Assembly (NCBI GenBank): GCA_963693315.1
Contig: OY856188.1
Span: 190,437,811 to 190,501,810, forward strand
Direction: 5' to 3'
Source of the DNA: Diogma glabrata
Taxonomy: Eukaryota > Arthropoda > Insecta > Diptera > Cylindrotomidae
DNA: 64,000 bases
Shown: one piece after another, positions 1 to 14,354 of the stretch
Position numbering within the stretch: the first letter of the stretch is position 1
Layout: each line of letters starts with the position of its first letter
The notes under the pieces: generated by a model
What the model was told of the DNA's origin: nothing
Database searches by the model: none
What the model saw: the letters and a program-made list of their open reading frames with translations, nothing else
Position numbers and translations under genes: made by a program

Positions 1-1660
1 TCAAGTCTTAACCTATGGTCTTCCTATAGTCCCAACGAATTTATCGTCGAAATTAAAGTATAAAACGAATATGTCACTGTACTATAAATTGGTTCTACGC
101 GACTTCAAACTCATGATCTTCAATTCAATTCATATACCGACGGTGTAACTTTCGCGATCAATCGGTCTTATAAAATAATTGTATGAGTATATATTTTTAA
201 AACATTAATACAACAACGTTATAATAACTCGAAATGTACACTGAAAAAATCATCTTTGGGGAGGACTAATCTGTTAGGAATATTGTAGTAAGAGGTCTGG
301 TGGACCATGAGAGGTCTACCAGTTGGTCGTGCACGCAATATACACTGCCGCTAGCTAACTTGAGCGAAGGTTCTACCGACCGACCTCATAACAAGAAATT
401 TAAAATAAAAACATATGAACCGCGTGCTTTAAAACACCACCCAGGTTCTCGGGAAGGGATAATTGCCAGTTCACAACCCTCACTAACTTATTTAAATTAG
501 CACTTCATGTTTATTTAAACCTGCCTAAGCGAACCAATGAAAACACAATTACTTGCCTATGAAAACACAATTACAGAAATTTAAATAATAGAAAAACAGT
601 AACCTTTACCTGTGTAATCCCAACTATTCCCTAACTGGTTGGTTGGCATCTGCTGCTTTCCTTTTTCCCTTTTCTGGGCCTAACTAGAACATCTCAGACA
701 ATTGCGTCAAATTTCCTTCTGTTGTCTGCTCTTGATTTTTTTCTTTCGATAAAGTTTCAACTCCATTGACTTACACCAAATCCAATATCTCAATCCAATA
801 TCTCACGGTCATCCGTTGATTTTATTTTCGGGATATCAATCTAAATCCTACTCCATAACACAAAAATGGTTTGCACTTTATTTTTCTTTATTCGAAATTT
901 CTTACACATATATAATAGTTTTATAATTCACATAACTTATAAGTGCTTTCTTGAACATGCTCACACTTGAGTTTTTTCGACTTAACAACACCATATCTTT
1001 TAGTTAATTTGAATTGATTATTTGTCTAACATTAACATTAACTCAAACTAACCAGTTACTTTTATTATTTCTATCAACAAACAAACACCATTTCGACCCT
1101 TACGGTCCAACACACAAAAACTCGATTAATTTCTTTCTGTCACCCAAACTCAACCGTTCCCAACCAACTCAACTCTTTTCACTACCAAACCCCCAACTTG
1201 ACAATATTCCAATCCCAACTGTCTGACTCAAAAATTAAGCTAATTTCTCATGGCACAAGCCGAAAAAGTCCAAGCGGCACGTATATCCACTAGAAATAGG
1301 TAGATTTCGATTTCAGACAGTTTTGTGTGCCAGTAGAATCTGATGTATCAGATTAGTTTAAACAACACAAACTAATTTAAAACAGATATCGAACAAATTT
1401 TAAAAGAAAATTAGCTACATATAAGCAAAACTATATCTATCCAATTTTGTAACAAACAAATATCAAATCTACCACAGAACATGTGTGTGACAATTTATGA
1501 CACAAACCTACGCTATATCATATGTCGTCCAATTACTGCAAAATATCAAAATAGTTTATTTCTAAGAAAAAAAATTAATTTCTTCTATTCAAACCTTTTT
1601 ATTTTTTTTTCATTGACTGTTATAAGGTTTTTGCAAATTGTAGTTATGGATTGTTGCAAA
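1..1660. other. AT-rich noncoding stretch
   Basis: No coding sequence is supportable here. The small open frames (300-500, 1014-1226, 1481-1672) have no recognisable domain and biased, low-complexity composition. Positions 601-1240 are pyrimidine-rich on the plus strand. No repeat unit, tRNA or transposon end was recognised. Confidence 0.6.
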
Positions 1661-2610
1661 CTTTTTTGTTGAAGCCAACAAGTCAAAAAGCTCTTACTGC
1701 AGAGGTTTATGTTTATAAGAAACGGATTAAAATGTTTCCACAGATTCTAAATTTATTAAGTTTTCAAAAATATTAGTATCCAAACGGCCGTTATAACGGA
1801 TAAAAAAACGAATTTTTTTTCTAGTATAAAGCCTCTAGTTATTCAACCATGTATCAGATTTTTCTGATTTACGAACTTGACCAAGATATTAATAAAACAA
1901 ACATGTTTACGGAAGGTTTTTTGATCTGGCTCCACAAATGCGACCGTGAGAGTGCCGGTTGATTCAAACGCATTTTGCGTTTTACAAGCTTTTTTGTTGG
2001 AGCCGCTCACTCAGAAATCTCCAACTGCAGAGGTCTTTTTTTTTTAAAGAAACTAATTAAAAAGGTTTCAAAGATTCTAAATTTACGAAGTTTTTAAAAA
2101 TATTAGAATCTAAACGGCCGTTATAACGGATCTAAAAAACACAGTTTTTTCTAGTATAAAGCCTCTAGTTTCTTAACCATGTGTCGGATTTGGCTGATTT
2201 ACGAACTTGTCTAAGATATTAATAAAACGCATATTTTTAGAAAAGTTTTTTTGATCTGGGCTTACAAATGCGACCGTGAGAGTTCCGGTTGTTTCAAAAA
2301 AAAAAATTTTTTTTCGCAATTTTTTTTGTTGGAGCCGCTCACTCAGGAACCTCTAACTGCAGAGATCTATTTTTAAAACAAATTGATAAAAAAGATTCCA
2401 AAAAATCTAAATTTGTTAATTTTTTTAAAATATTAGTATCCAAACGGAAATCAATTTTTTTTAGAAAAAAGCCTCTAGTTCCTTAACCACCTGTCGGATT
2501 TCGCTGATTCACGAACTCGTCCGAGATATTAATAAAACACAGATGTACGGAAAAATTTTTTGATCTATCTCAACAAATGCGACTGTGAGAGTGCCGGTCG
2601 TTTTCGTTAT
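1661..2610. repeat. Satellite-like tandem repeat, about 330 bp x 3
   Basis: Three head-to-tail copies start near 1661, 1991 and 2321. Each opens with a T-rich run followed by GTTGGAGCC (GTTGAAGCC in copy 1). Shared landmarks are CTGCAGAG, ATTAGTATCCAAACGG, AAGCCTCTAGTT, ACGAACTTG/ACGAACTCG, AGATATTAATAAAAC and TGCGACCGTGAGAGT. Copy 3 lacks about 30-50 bp in the middle, including the CCGTTATAACGG palindrome present in copies 1 and 2. The array runs straight into the (TA)n tract at 2624. A diverged satellite fragment is the simplest reading; tandem copies of a transposon end are an alternative. Confidence 0.75.
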
Positions 2611-2620
2611 ATCTCATATC

Positions 2621-5056
<2,436 letters not shown>

Positions 5057-5103
5057 ATGGGGAAAGGAGGGGGCGGGGGGATGGGGAGTGGGGGCGGGCG
5101 GAG
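5057..5103 (+). other. G-rich block, candidate G-quadruplex
   Basis: About 47 bases with at least six runs of three or more G, separated by one to three bases, ending in a short GC palindrome around GGGCGGAGCCCGCGGG. It stands out sharply in DNA that is otherwise about 70% AT. It lies in a gene-free stretch, so no regulatory target can be named. Confidence 0.6.
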
Positions 5104-5841
5104 CCCGCGGGATACCCCCTAGTACAAAATACAAGGAGAATTCGTTATTTCATGTTTGATTATCTATAGTTCGGCAGCACCTAATGCTATGGCGATAGTC
5201 TAGTCATAGGTAGAATCTGTGGATAAGTTCATGGGCTTCAAAAATGCTATTGCTCACTTTTTTGTGACTCTCTTGTTTTGACGGGGATGTTGCTCAAAAT
5301 AATTTGTTCGCCTAAAGCAAAGTTTTTAACCAAAGTTCCATAATTGGTTGGACCTACAACTAACATGAACAGAACAATTTTATAGATAATATATTTATTT
5401 AGGACATAAAACTATTTTATTGGGTCATGAGTTGAAAGAACTACAACTTTTGACATTTTTAGTAAGTTATTATACTTATACCTTTAATTCGTTTTTAATC
5501 AATTCAAGTGCAATTCTTTTTATAACTTGATTATAGATTTTATATAAAATTTATAATACTTTTTATATAATATTTATAAATTTTAATTATTTAGATAATC
5601 ATTTATTCTAAAAAGTATAATTAACAGTTAATAAAAAATGTTTATTGATTTCACAAAATATATTAATTCATTAATCGAAAAAATGTAAAAAAAGTGTAAA
5701 GTGTAAAAAAATTAATTTAAAAGTACGGTGAAAATAAATACAACACAACTAATAAAGGGATTTCAGATTGAGAATCGAACCACGAATACTGCTCCTCAAT
5801 AATCAACATTAAGAAATTTAAATTAAATGGTTTACCAGTAT

Positions 5842-6376
5842 TCACGCTAGTTTCATTTTTTCGGTAAGATTCCACTCAGTAAGGACATTAAAAATAGCGT
5901 CAGCTTGATTAAGTGCTGTTGCTTCTTCAAGTAATGGAACTCCTAGAAGTTGGTCGGTTTTTATTCCTGCAACAATTATCGGAAGTCGTTCCCCTTTTTT
6001 TGTTTTTAAAAATGAAGGTAGTAATTTTTCATCCCAATGCAATATTTAGTTCATTTTTTAGAATCTCGACAATTTCTTTTCTAAATTTAATACGAGCGTT
6101 ATTTATTGTTGAATAGCTCAAATTAAAACTGTTGATGTCTAATCCAAGACTACGTAGCACAGCAACAATAATAATCATTGCATTTCGGTCACTAGTACGC
6201 GTACGATCTAATGTAGAAACAAGGCTAGGTGTCATAATATTAGTTTTTCTGGTGTTGGATATGGGGAATTCATCTTCAATATTTGAAGCAGTTTCAAGAT
6301 AAGACCTATTTTCTGGAATATCTGTTGACATAGAACAGCGAGTAAATGTTTGAAAATCCTGAACTTGAGTGCTCAA
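5842..6376 (-). pseudogene. Fragment of a transposon-type protein gene
   Basis: Two overlapping minus-strand frames (6376-6029 and 6042-5842) read as one protein broken by a one-base frameshift at about 6035. The first part has a Leu-Asp-Arg motif followed by Ser-Asp-Arg-Asn-Ala and a helical stretch. The second starts at the shift with HWDEKLLPSF and continues with RLPIIVAG, QLLGVPLL and LTEWNLTEK. This pattern (HWD-K-LP, then LLGVP, then a Trp-containing helix) is one I recall from an unnamed gene family scattered in many copies through invertebrate genomes, presumably carried by a DNA transposon; that assignment is from memory. The remainder of the protein, including the Cys/Asp-rich part expected downstream, is absent. 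Start and end of the original gene are unknown. Confidence 0.55.
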
Positions 6377-6464
6377 GGAGCTTTTTTTAAAAAAATTTTT
6401 CTGAAGATCTTTTGGTTAGAATTGTTTGCCCACATCTCTTCCTACATTTTGCATGACTTTTCAT

Positions 6465-7564
6465 TTAAAACAATTGACGATCTTTAGGTAAATATTTTAT
6501 TCCCACACAACTGCTAATGTCAAATGTTTCAGGTGTTTTATTTGCATTATTCGTCTTAAATGCTTTGCGTTTATTCCTCACTGCCTCATCAACATTCCGC
6601 GTGAACCGAGGCTTAGTTTTAGAAGTGATTAATCGATTTGGAATAAACTGTAGCATTCCGTCTTTTATGATTTCAGAAATTCTTATTGCCGATGTGCTAG
6701 GATCTTGATCAACACAACAAACAGTTTTCCAATGTGTTTCATCATAAAAGTTTCTCAGTCCCTCCCAGTCAGCGCGTTTACAGTTCCAAACGGGACGAGG
6801 ATATGCTTTAATTTGTGTCGGTGATGTAAATTGCACTATTGCTAATATTACTAAATGCTCCGATGTTTCGAGGGGTTGTTCAACGTTTATCTTCGTAGTA
6901 TCTGGTTCGTTTGTCAAAAACAGATCCAGCAAATTATTGTTATGATGTGAATGGCCTGATATTCTAGTGGGACAGTCTATCATTTGCGTCAAACCGTGAT
7001 AATCTGCGAGTATCAGTTCGGCTTGTCTTCCAACGTCGTCAGTGCGCGATGAATACTTAAGCCATTATTTATTATGAATATTAAAGTCTCCAAGAATGAG
7101 CAGTCTTGCTTTGGGGTAGTCCGTGGTAATCTTGTCTAGATTAACCGATATTTGATCGAAAAAGGGACATCCTGGCGGGGAATTTGGGGATCTGTATAAT
7201 CCTATTATAAACATAGTTTCATCAACACCTGAGATCTTTAGTGCTACAGATGGGGGTGCTTAGAGTTCAACTCGTAGACTTTAATTCTCATACATGAAAG
7301 TGAATTTCGAACAAATACACAGACACCATGCTTGTTATAAAAGGAATGTTCCAATTCGTAACTCGTCCAGACACCATGCTTGTTATAAAAGGAACTTTCC
7401 AATTCGTATTTATCGAGATCGAATTTCGATGCTTTGCCACTGACAATTGTTTCGGTAAGAAACAATATGTCAGGTTTATTTTTTACGATGTAGTGATGAA
7501 CCACTTTTAGATACGAATTGAGACCTATTATGTTGATGAAGACAATGCTAAGCTGTTGGTTCAC
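6465..7564 (-). pseudogene. Endonuclease fragment of a non-LTR retrotransposon
   Basis: Reading the minus strand from 7564 gives an apurinic-type endonuclease domain. It begins with an Asn-rich start, then PDILFLTET (an early strand of the fold) and GVCVFVRN. A run of frameshifts follows, then IIGLYRSPNSPP, LLILGDFNIHN (the catalytic Gly-Asp-Phe-Asn), and a stop. It then resumes at 6992 with the conserved tail around NNLLDLFLTNEPD and a Ser-Glu-His-Leu in place of the usual Ser-Asp-His. A 45-bp duplication at about 7320-7410 repeats a Phe-Tyr-Asn-Lys-His-Gly-Val peptide. No reverse transcriptase follows on this strand. It is a dead fragment; the family resembles CR1/Jockey-type elements, but the clade is not certain. 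Confidence 0.7.
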
Positions 7565-8094
7565 TCTGCTGCCATTTATTGAGACAAAGACTTACCCTTT
7601 GGCATTGCAGGTATAGATACTGAAATTCGGCCAGGCCTAAATTGCAACACTACACAGTGTCACAAAAACACGATAGCAGGTTCCATGCAACAGTTGCACG
7701 TTAACTGAAAAGCAAAAAAATGGGGACACAAAAGACACTAACAAAATTGAAGAGTTCAAATAAAGGGTTAAATTCGAAATTCCTACTAACAACTAAAACG
7801 AAATTTTACATTCCTTGCTACCAGGCAATACAAAACAAATTTAAGCTTTAAAATAATAAATAAATTTATTACATCAAAGCAATACAAGGTAAAATTTTAC
7901 CTGCCTACCGCCTGGTAACAGTAAATATAAAATACCAAATAATTTTTTAATAAAGGACAATCTCACCAATTATATAATTGTACGCTGCCTCTGTTTTGCA
8001 CTACTTTTATTTTCATAAACACTAACACACACTTATTTTTCAATTTTCGATTATTTTTTTTTCTTTAAAATTTAGGAGACAACCTTCTTCGTCT
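7565..8094. other. Noncoding spacer
   Basis: Lies upstream (on the minus strand) of the endonuclease fragment and could be remnant 5' sequence of that element. An imperfect inverted repeat links about 7805-7826 (ATTCCTTGCTACCAGGCA) with about 7902-7920 (TGCCTACCGCCTGGTAAC). No coding potential recognised. Confidence 0.4.
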
Positions 8095-9284
8095 GACTCC
8101 GGTTGATAAAAAAAATGCAGGTTAAATTAATTAATACGGGTTTTTGTTTTTTTTTATTGTTCACTAGTTTTAACACAGGGTGGCTCGAAATTTCTTAAGA
8201 AATTTAGTGACAATCAAACATTTATATTTTTAGATGATTTTTTTAATTTTAATTCTTCAAACATGGTTGTTTCAATTTGTTTTCTTTCGTTTTTTTTATA
8301 TTTTAAAGGTTTATTATTTACTCAAAACGTACTTAAATTGCAGACATGCGTTATTTTTTTGTTTGTGAGAAAAAGGCATTTGAATATATTATTGGTGTGA
8401 ATTTTATTGTATTTTGTGCCGTTTACTAAAAACTAGTTTACTGTTCTATTCAACTTTTTTTGTTTGCCAACCCATTTTAGATCTTCATGAAATTCACAGA
8501 AATCATTTGCCATGATTACACAAGCAAAAAACTGTTTTCAAAAATTTTTTATCTCAATGCGTTTTTGTGTAATAATTTTCAAAATTATGGTATATCGTCA
8601 TTTTGTTGCTCGTCTGTATCGTTTCAATTTCAAATATCTCAGGTTGTATAAAACATAGATAGCTGTTAGACCCCTCATTTTAAAGAACATTGTAGGAGGT
8701 TTAATTTGATATGCTACTCGCTTATTGGGTCAGAAGCTTTTTTTTGTAAAATCAGCAAAAACTGTTTCTGAATTAAAGCCAAGGTAGTGTTTTTTAAAAT
8801 TTTGAAAAAATCATATATTTTTAGATATACTATATTAAAGAAATTTTGAAAATTTCAGAGTAGGATTGGAATCAGAAGTTATAGTAACAAGAAAAATGTT
8901 ATGTCCTATTAATACTGGAACATTGCTCTCGATTTTGTGTTTTTACATGTTAATAACACTAGGATCTGGGTTGTATATCTAATTATTTATATAAAACTAA
9001 AATATGGTTAAACAAAGGAAAGAAAGGTAAGGATTAAGGTGTCCCCTTATCAATGATTTTATTACAATGAACTTGCAAAATACAAAGAGAGCCATGTTAG
9101 CAAATAACTTTTGACGATGTATATTCATTTTAAAACTCCTAAATCAAAAAATTGTAAAACGTTTGAAGTGTAAAACAGTGTTTGCATTGACACAGCGTTG
9201 TGTTGCAAAGAAGCAAACGTTATATTCCGTACAAACGTTATGTTTTATGTATTTAAATTTTCTTTTATATTTTAATAAGAAAAT

Positions 9285-9416
9285 AGTATATTATTGAATT
9301 AGGAGCTAAAGTCGTACTTTTTGTGTTGAGTTTATAGTTTCGCGGCCGACCGTAGGGAGGCCGACAATTATAGACGAAACACAAAAAGTCACTTTAGCTC
9401 CGAATTCAATACACTA
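9285..9416. repeat. Imperfect palindrome / hairpin
   Basis: The left arm around GAATTAGGAGCTAAAGT, ACTTTTTGTGTT and TTTATAGTTTCG pairs with the right arm ending ACTTTAGCTCCGAATTC. The centre is the GC-rich CGGCCGACCGTAGGGAGGCC. The total of about 130 bp fits a small MITE inserted in, or a structural part of, the larger element. Confidence 0.75.
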
Positions 9417-9588
9417 TTTTTTAACAAACGTTTAAATTTGTTTAACAATATCAAATTAATGCATCAAATTTTTTATAAATATGTTTTAGGTAATAAATTT
9501 TCTGAAATTAATTTTTTTTGATTTTAATTCATTAAAATAAACTGAAATGCATTCTGTTTTGAACAAATTAATAATATCATGTTATTTT

Positions 9589-9790
9589 ACTTTACTGCCG
9601 CCGTAAAAATATGAAAATTACTTTACAGCCGCCGTAAAAATATGAAAATTACTTTACAGCCGCCGCAAAAATATGAAAGTTACTTTACAGCCGCCGGCGG
9701 ATAAATAAAAATGGCGTTACTTTTGCAGCCGCCGGCTAAAAATTAAGACTTTAGCTACTCTTCAGCGGCAGTAAGGTTAAACTTTACAGC
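9589..9790. repeat. 31-bp minisatellite with GC-rich cores
   Basis: Four regular copies of a 31-bp unit start at 9589, 9620, 9651 and 9682. The unit is ACTTTACAGCCGCCG followed by an A/T-rich half. Degenerate copies continue to about 9790, some with extended GCCGCCGG cores. The repeated GCCGCC word is striking in this AT-rich setting. Confidence 0.85.
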
Positions 9791-10000
9791 CGTTTGCCGA
9801 AAAAAAATATTTTAAAAGTATTTGATCTTAGCACTGATACAAACATTAGTTGTACAGACTAAATTAGTATGATAATTGAACAGTTTTTCATTCCCATTAA
9901 AAAAATTAAAAGTGAGTAAGATAACAAATGGTTGTAGCATCTTGTTAGGGAATAAAATTTGGTAATCATATTTTGCCTACAAACTTTACACTGGTAAAGA

Positions 10001-10114
10001 CCAGCAGCCAAATTCTGTAATTGTGAAGCGGTGAAGTGATAAGTTTTTTAATGAAAAGAAACGAAGAAATTTTTATCACTTCACCGCTTCACAGTTACAG
10101 AATTTGGCTGCTGG
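10001..10114. repeat. Hairpin with 42-bp near-perfect arms
   Basis: CCAGCAGCCAAATTCTGT at 10001 pairs with ACAGAATTTGGCTGCTGG ending at 10114. The arms continue through GTGAAGCGGTGAAGTGATAA. The loop is about 30 bp and AT-rich. The length would suit a MITE core or a small-RNA hairpin. Confidence 0.8.
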
Positions 10115-10552
10115 ATATCAATATCAATAATGTGAGAGTAAGATTCTTGGCACCGCATGGTCTATCTTAATCAATCAAAAACCCTCTGTTGCCAGATATA
10201 TTAACTATTCATAAAAAGGAAAGTCACAGCAGCTGACCCTATAACAGCTACAAGAAAAGTGTATCGATTAAAACATGATGGATGCAACAAGGCAAATAAG
10301 AAAATTTATCTTAAAATAAAAAAATTGCATGTGTAATATTTTCAAATAAATACATTTAAGCTACTTAATTAACAGATTTTTGATTTTACTCGTTTACCTT
10401 TCGAATGGTAGAGACCTCAAAAAATAAAAAATTATTCAATTAGCTAACCAAACTCTGTTGTTGAAATATAATATATTGTTTAAGTCTAATAAATTCACAT
10501 AAAAGTTAAAATTATATCAAGTGATACTGTTACAAATAGTCAAAACCCCATT

Positions 10553-11707
10553 ATGGGGTCAATTGACGATAACATAATGATCACGGATCCAGCAGAGACT
10601 AATTCAGTCAAAAAAAGGAAACAAACCTACGAAGAATTTTACAATGTTCCAGTTAGCAAAAGGTTTAGTATTCTCAATACTATGAAAGAATCGCAAATAA
10701 AACCTAAAAGTTCTATTATTAAAACTAATAAATTACCACCTATAATAACTACAGCAAATGCCGCATCTATACACAAATTAATGGAAAGTAACGGTATAAG
10801 TCAATATTTTATAAAAAATTTATCATCAGGTAGTAAAATTATTGTTGATAAAATTAATGACTACAATAAAATCAAACAAGGTTTAACAGCAAGTAAAACT
10901 GAATTTTATTCATTTACTATGGAAGAACAAAAAGTTACAAAATTTGTTTTATATGGTCTTCATGCAATGGAACAAGAAGAAATTTTTAAATATTTATATG
11001 AAGTCAACCTTAAACCAATAGCCATTCGTAAGATTGATACTAAACGCGGCACAGTAATTTATTTTGTATCTTTCAAAAAAGGGGAATTCAATTTAACTCA
11101 ATTGAGAAATTGTAAATTTATTGCTCACACTGTAGTGCGATGGGATATTGCTAAACAAACAACTCAACGAATCACTCAGTGCAGACGATGTCTACGATTT
11201 GGCCATGGTGAAGCAAATTGTCAAATGAACCTAAAATGTAACTTCTGCTGCAGTGTTCATCCAGAAGCTGAAGAGTGTCCATTAAAAAATGAAACTGTGA
11301 AACATATTTGCGTCAACTGTCAAGGAAACCATCCCGCAAATTCCATAATTTGCTCCAAGCGCCAGGAATATCTACAATACAGGCTACATCAAGCAACCAA
11401 AAATAAACTGAAACAAACTCAGGTAATGGATAGTTCTAATAATTTTAATTTTAATTTACATAGATCTGACTTTCCTAGTTTATCTAAAGAGGTGATAAAT
11501 AATTCTAACTTCGTTAATTTAAGTAACTCTAACAAATCTTATACCGCAGCACTGCAAACAAGTTCTACAAGTAACTCTAATCTCTTCAGTTCAAATGAAC
11601 TCTTAAACATTTTTAAGGAGATAGTTTGTAGCATTAAAAATTGTAATACTAGAGAAGAGCAATTTTATAGCATTGCAGAAATAGCATTGAAATATGCGAT
11701 TAAATAA
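10553..11707 (+). CDS. ORF1 (Gag-like RNA-binding protein) of the Jockey-like element
   Basis: A 384-residue frame. The N-terminal third is polar and probably disordered. The central part (about residues 120-200) resembles the RNA-recognition-like/PRE_C2HC region of Jockey-clade ORF1 proteins. Three Cys-rich knuckles follow: CRRCLRFGHGEANC, CNFCCSVHPEAEEC and CVNCQGNHPANSIIC. The tail contains the FNLHRSDFPSLS motif common in this clade. ORF1 proteins coat the element RNA and, in Drosophila telomeric relatives, localise it in the nucleus; that role is inferred from the family. The frame is uninterrupted. Its last 14 bases overlap the start of ORF2 (11694), a usual Jockey-type arrangement suggesting termination-reinitiation or frameshifting for ORF2 translation. 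Confidence 0.88.
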   Translation: MGSIDDNIMITDPAETNSVKKRKQTYEEFYNVPVSKRFSILNTMKESQIKPKSSIIKTNKLPPIITTANAASIHKLMESNGISQYFIKNLSSGSKIIVDKINDYNKIKQGLTASKTEFYSFTMEEQKVTKFVLYGLHAMEQEEIFKYLYEVNLKPIAIRKIDTKRGTVIYFVSFKKGEFNLTQLRNCKFIAHTVVRWDIAKQTTQRITQCRRCLRFGHGEANCQMNLKCNFCCSVHPEAEECPLKNETVKHICVNCQGNHPANSIICSKRQEYLQYRLHQATKNKLKQTQVMDSSNNFNFNLHRSDFPSLSKEVINNSNFVNLSNSNKSYTAALQTSSTSNSNLFSSNELLNIFKEIVCSIKNCNTREEQFYSIAEIALKYAIK

Positions 11708-14354
11708 TTCATTAATTATCGCCACTTGGAATGCACAAAGCATTCGTCCGAAAAAACATGAGTTAATAAATTTTTTAGATAAGTATAATGTAGATATTAT
11801 GTTATTGACAGAAACTCATCTTAAACCGCATCTCAACTGTTCATTTCCCAGTTATATTTTTTACAGAAACGACAGAGATAATAGGTCGTTTGGCGGTGTT
11901 GGGATTCTAGTCAAATCCAATATTCAGCACTCTCTGCTACCAGATTATAACCTGACAACCATTGAGACTCTTACTATCGTTGTGAAACAAGTTAATGGAA
12001 CTGACATTCGAATTTCGGTATGCTATTGTCCAAAAACAAATGGGCCCAATTTTAAAAATGATATTCAGAAACTTACTCAAAATCGAAGTCCCTTTATATT
12101 ATGTGGGGATTTTAACTGTCGCCATCCTGCATGGAATTGTGCATAGACCAATGAAGGTGGCCGCCAGCTACATAATTTTTTAAGCAACTCATCCAATTGC
12201 TCTATCGTAGCTCCATTAGATCCAACTTTTGTTAGATCTAATTCTACCCCGAGCATCATTGATTTTTTCTTAACAAATCAACTAGAACACACACTTGAAG
12301 TTAAAAGTTTGCAAGAATTATCTTCTGATCACTTTCCAGTTCTCTGTGTTTACAACTTCGATGCGACTTACATTAATCCGTACCACTACCGATTTAATTA
12401 TGCCGACAATAATTGGGAAAACTACAAACAATATATTCAGAGCTCTCTAAATTGTTTTGATCAAACAAATCTTCTAAATAGTTCTCCTGAAATTGATTCG
12501 GCTGTTAAAACTTTTACTGAAACCATTGAAATAGCAAGAGATAGTTCCATTCCTCAAGTTCCCTTATCAAAAATTAACAAAGTAATTTTAACAGAAGAAA
12601 TCCTTGCTCTAATTAGATTCAGAAACAGTCTAAGGCGATCATGGCTAAGAAACAGAAACAGATCAGTAAAAGGTTTTGTTAATATGTTAACAAGAATGAT
12701 CAAACAAAATATATTAGAATTGCTCAACAACTCATGGCAAGCTCAGCTAGAAACCCTTGAAAAAGGATCTAAAAAATATTGGAATACTGCTAAGTTTGTA
12801 AAAACCAAAAGAAGGCCTATTCCTCCTCTTCATTTACAAGACGGTGGAACTACAACTAAACTGTTATTAACGTCGCAAAAGTGCAATGCTCTTGCAAAAT
12901 CGTTTCATCAAGTACATATGTCTACCAATCATCAAGTGTCTCCCTTTGAAAATGATGTACATAGAAGTTGTCAAGAACTATTAAATAACCACGATGTAGT
13001 AAATATTGAACAAATTCAACTAGATGAACTATGTGCAATTATAAAAACATTACGTCCTTACAAAGCTTCTGGAATGGATAACATCCCCAACGTCTTACTA
13101 AAACAGCTACCACTTAGTGGTTTTAAGAACCTTTTGCTTATTTTTAACAGCTGCCTTAAGCTTTGTTATTTCCCAAATAACTGGAAAATAGCCAACGTTG
13201 CTCCCATATCCAAACCCAATAAGGATCCTAGCAATCCCGAACACTATAGGCCTATAAGTCTTTTGAGCTGTATTAGTAAAGTTTTTGAAAAACTGATAAA
13301 GATCAGATTACAAGCATTTTTAGAAGATAATAATATCACAATAAAAGAGCAATTTGGCTTTAGATCTGGGCACTGCGCCGTACACCAAGTACATAGAATT
13401 GTTCAGCTTCAAAACCGTGATAGAAAACTTTCCACGGGTCTTACGTTACTGGATCTTTATTGCGCGTTTGATACAGTTTGGCCGAAAGGACTTATCCACA
13501 AAATGACGCAGTATAAATTTCCGCAGTATTTGATTAAAATAATAGATTCATACCTTAAAAACAGGAAATTTTATGTTCAGATATATAACGAAAAGTCCGA
13601 TCTTTTGGATATCGCCGCTGGTCTACCTCAAGGGTCGGTCCTAGCACCCTTGTTATTTAATATTTATATAAATGATATTCCTCGAACTGAAAGCTGTGAA
13701 TTGGCTTTATTCGCTGATGATACTGCGATTTTCTATTCTGATGTTTTAGCCAATAACATAATAACTAGATTAGATGACTATCTGGCAATACTAAGCTCGT
13801 ACTTTGACAATTGGAAGCTAAAACTAAATCCAAGCAAATGTGAAAGTATTTATTTTACAAGATGTCGCGCCCCACAAAAAATTCCGCAATCGAATCTGAC
13901 ACTAAACAACACACAACTTCAGTGGAAATCAGAGGTACGATATTTAGGCGTAACTCTGGATCAAAAGCTAACATTTAAAAATCACCTTAATTATATTAAA
14001 GTTAAATGTGAAAAACTATTAAAAGCTCTTTATCCGTTACTGAATAAAAAAAGCCAACTAAATTTTAATAATAAAATGCTACTTTATAAAGCAATGGTTT
14101 TGAGTGTTATTTTATTTGGCTGTCCCATTTGGTCCAACGCCAAAACCACAAATAAAAAACAGATACAAATACTTCAGAACAAATTCTTAAAATTGATTTT
14201 AAAAGTCCCTTCTCGATATAGTACAATAAGATTACATAACAAAACCAACATGTTGAGAATATATGAATTAATAAACGAAGTTAAGGAAAAATACTTTTAT
14301 CACCTATTGTATATTGAAAATGATTTAATTAGAAATCTTTGTGAATTAAGATAG
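11694..14354 (+). CDS. ORF2 (endonuclease-reverse transcriptase) of the Jockey-like element, one stop codon
   Basis: One frame of 887 codons, interrupted only by TAG at 12144-12146. The endonuclease domain shows ATWNAQSI, LLTETHL, FILCGDFNCRHPAW (catalytic Gly-Asp-Phe-Asn), SIIDFFLTN and SSDHFPV (catalytic Asp-His). The reverse transcriptase follows with ASGMDNIP, YRPISLLS, QFGFRSGH, LDLYCAFD, LPQGSVLAP and the catalytic FADDTAIFY. The C-terminal part has LGVTLDQKLTF and a typical connection region. This enzyme would nick target DNA and prime reverse transcription on it. The stop lies inside the endonuclease, so this copy cannot make a full ORF2 without readthrough. Everything else looks intact, so the copy is young. 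Confidence 0.9.

Noticed and set aside
300..500. 66-codon frame near the window start
   Set aside because: No start context, domain or neighbouring exon; ordinary chance frame.
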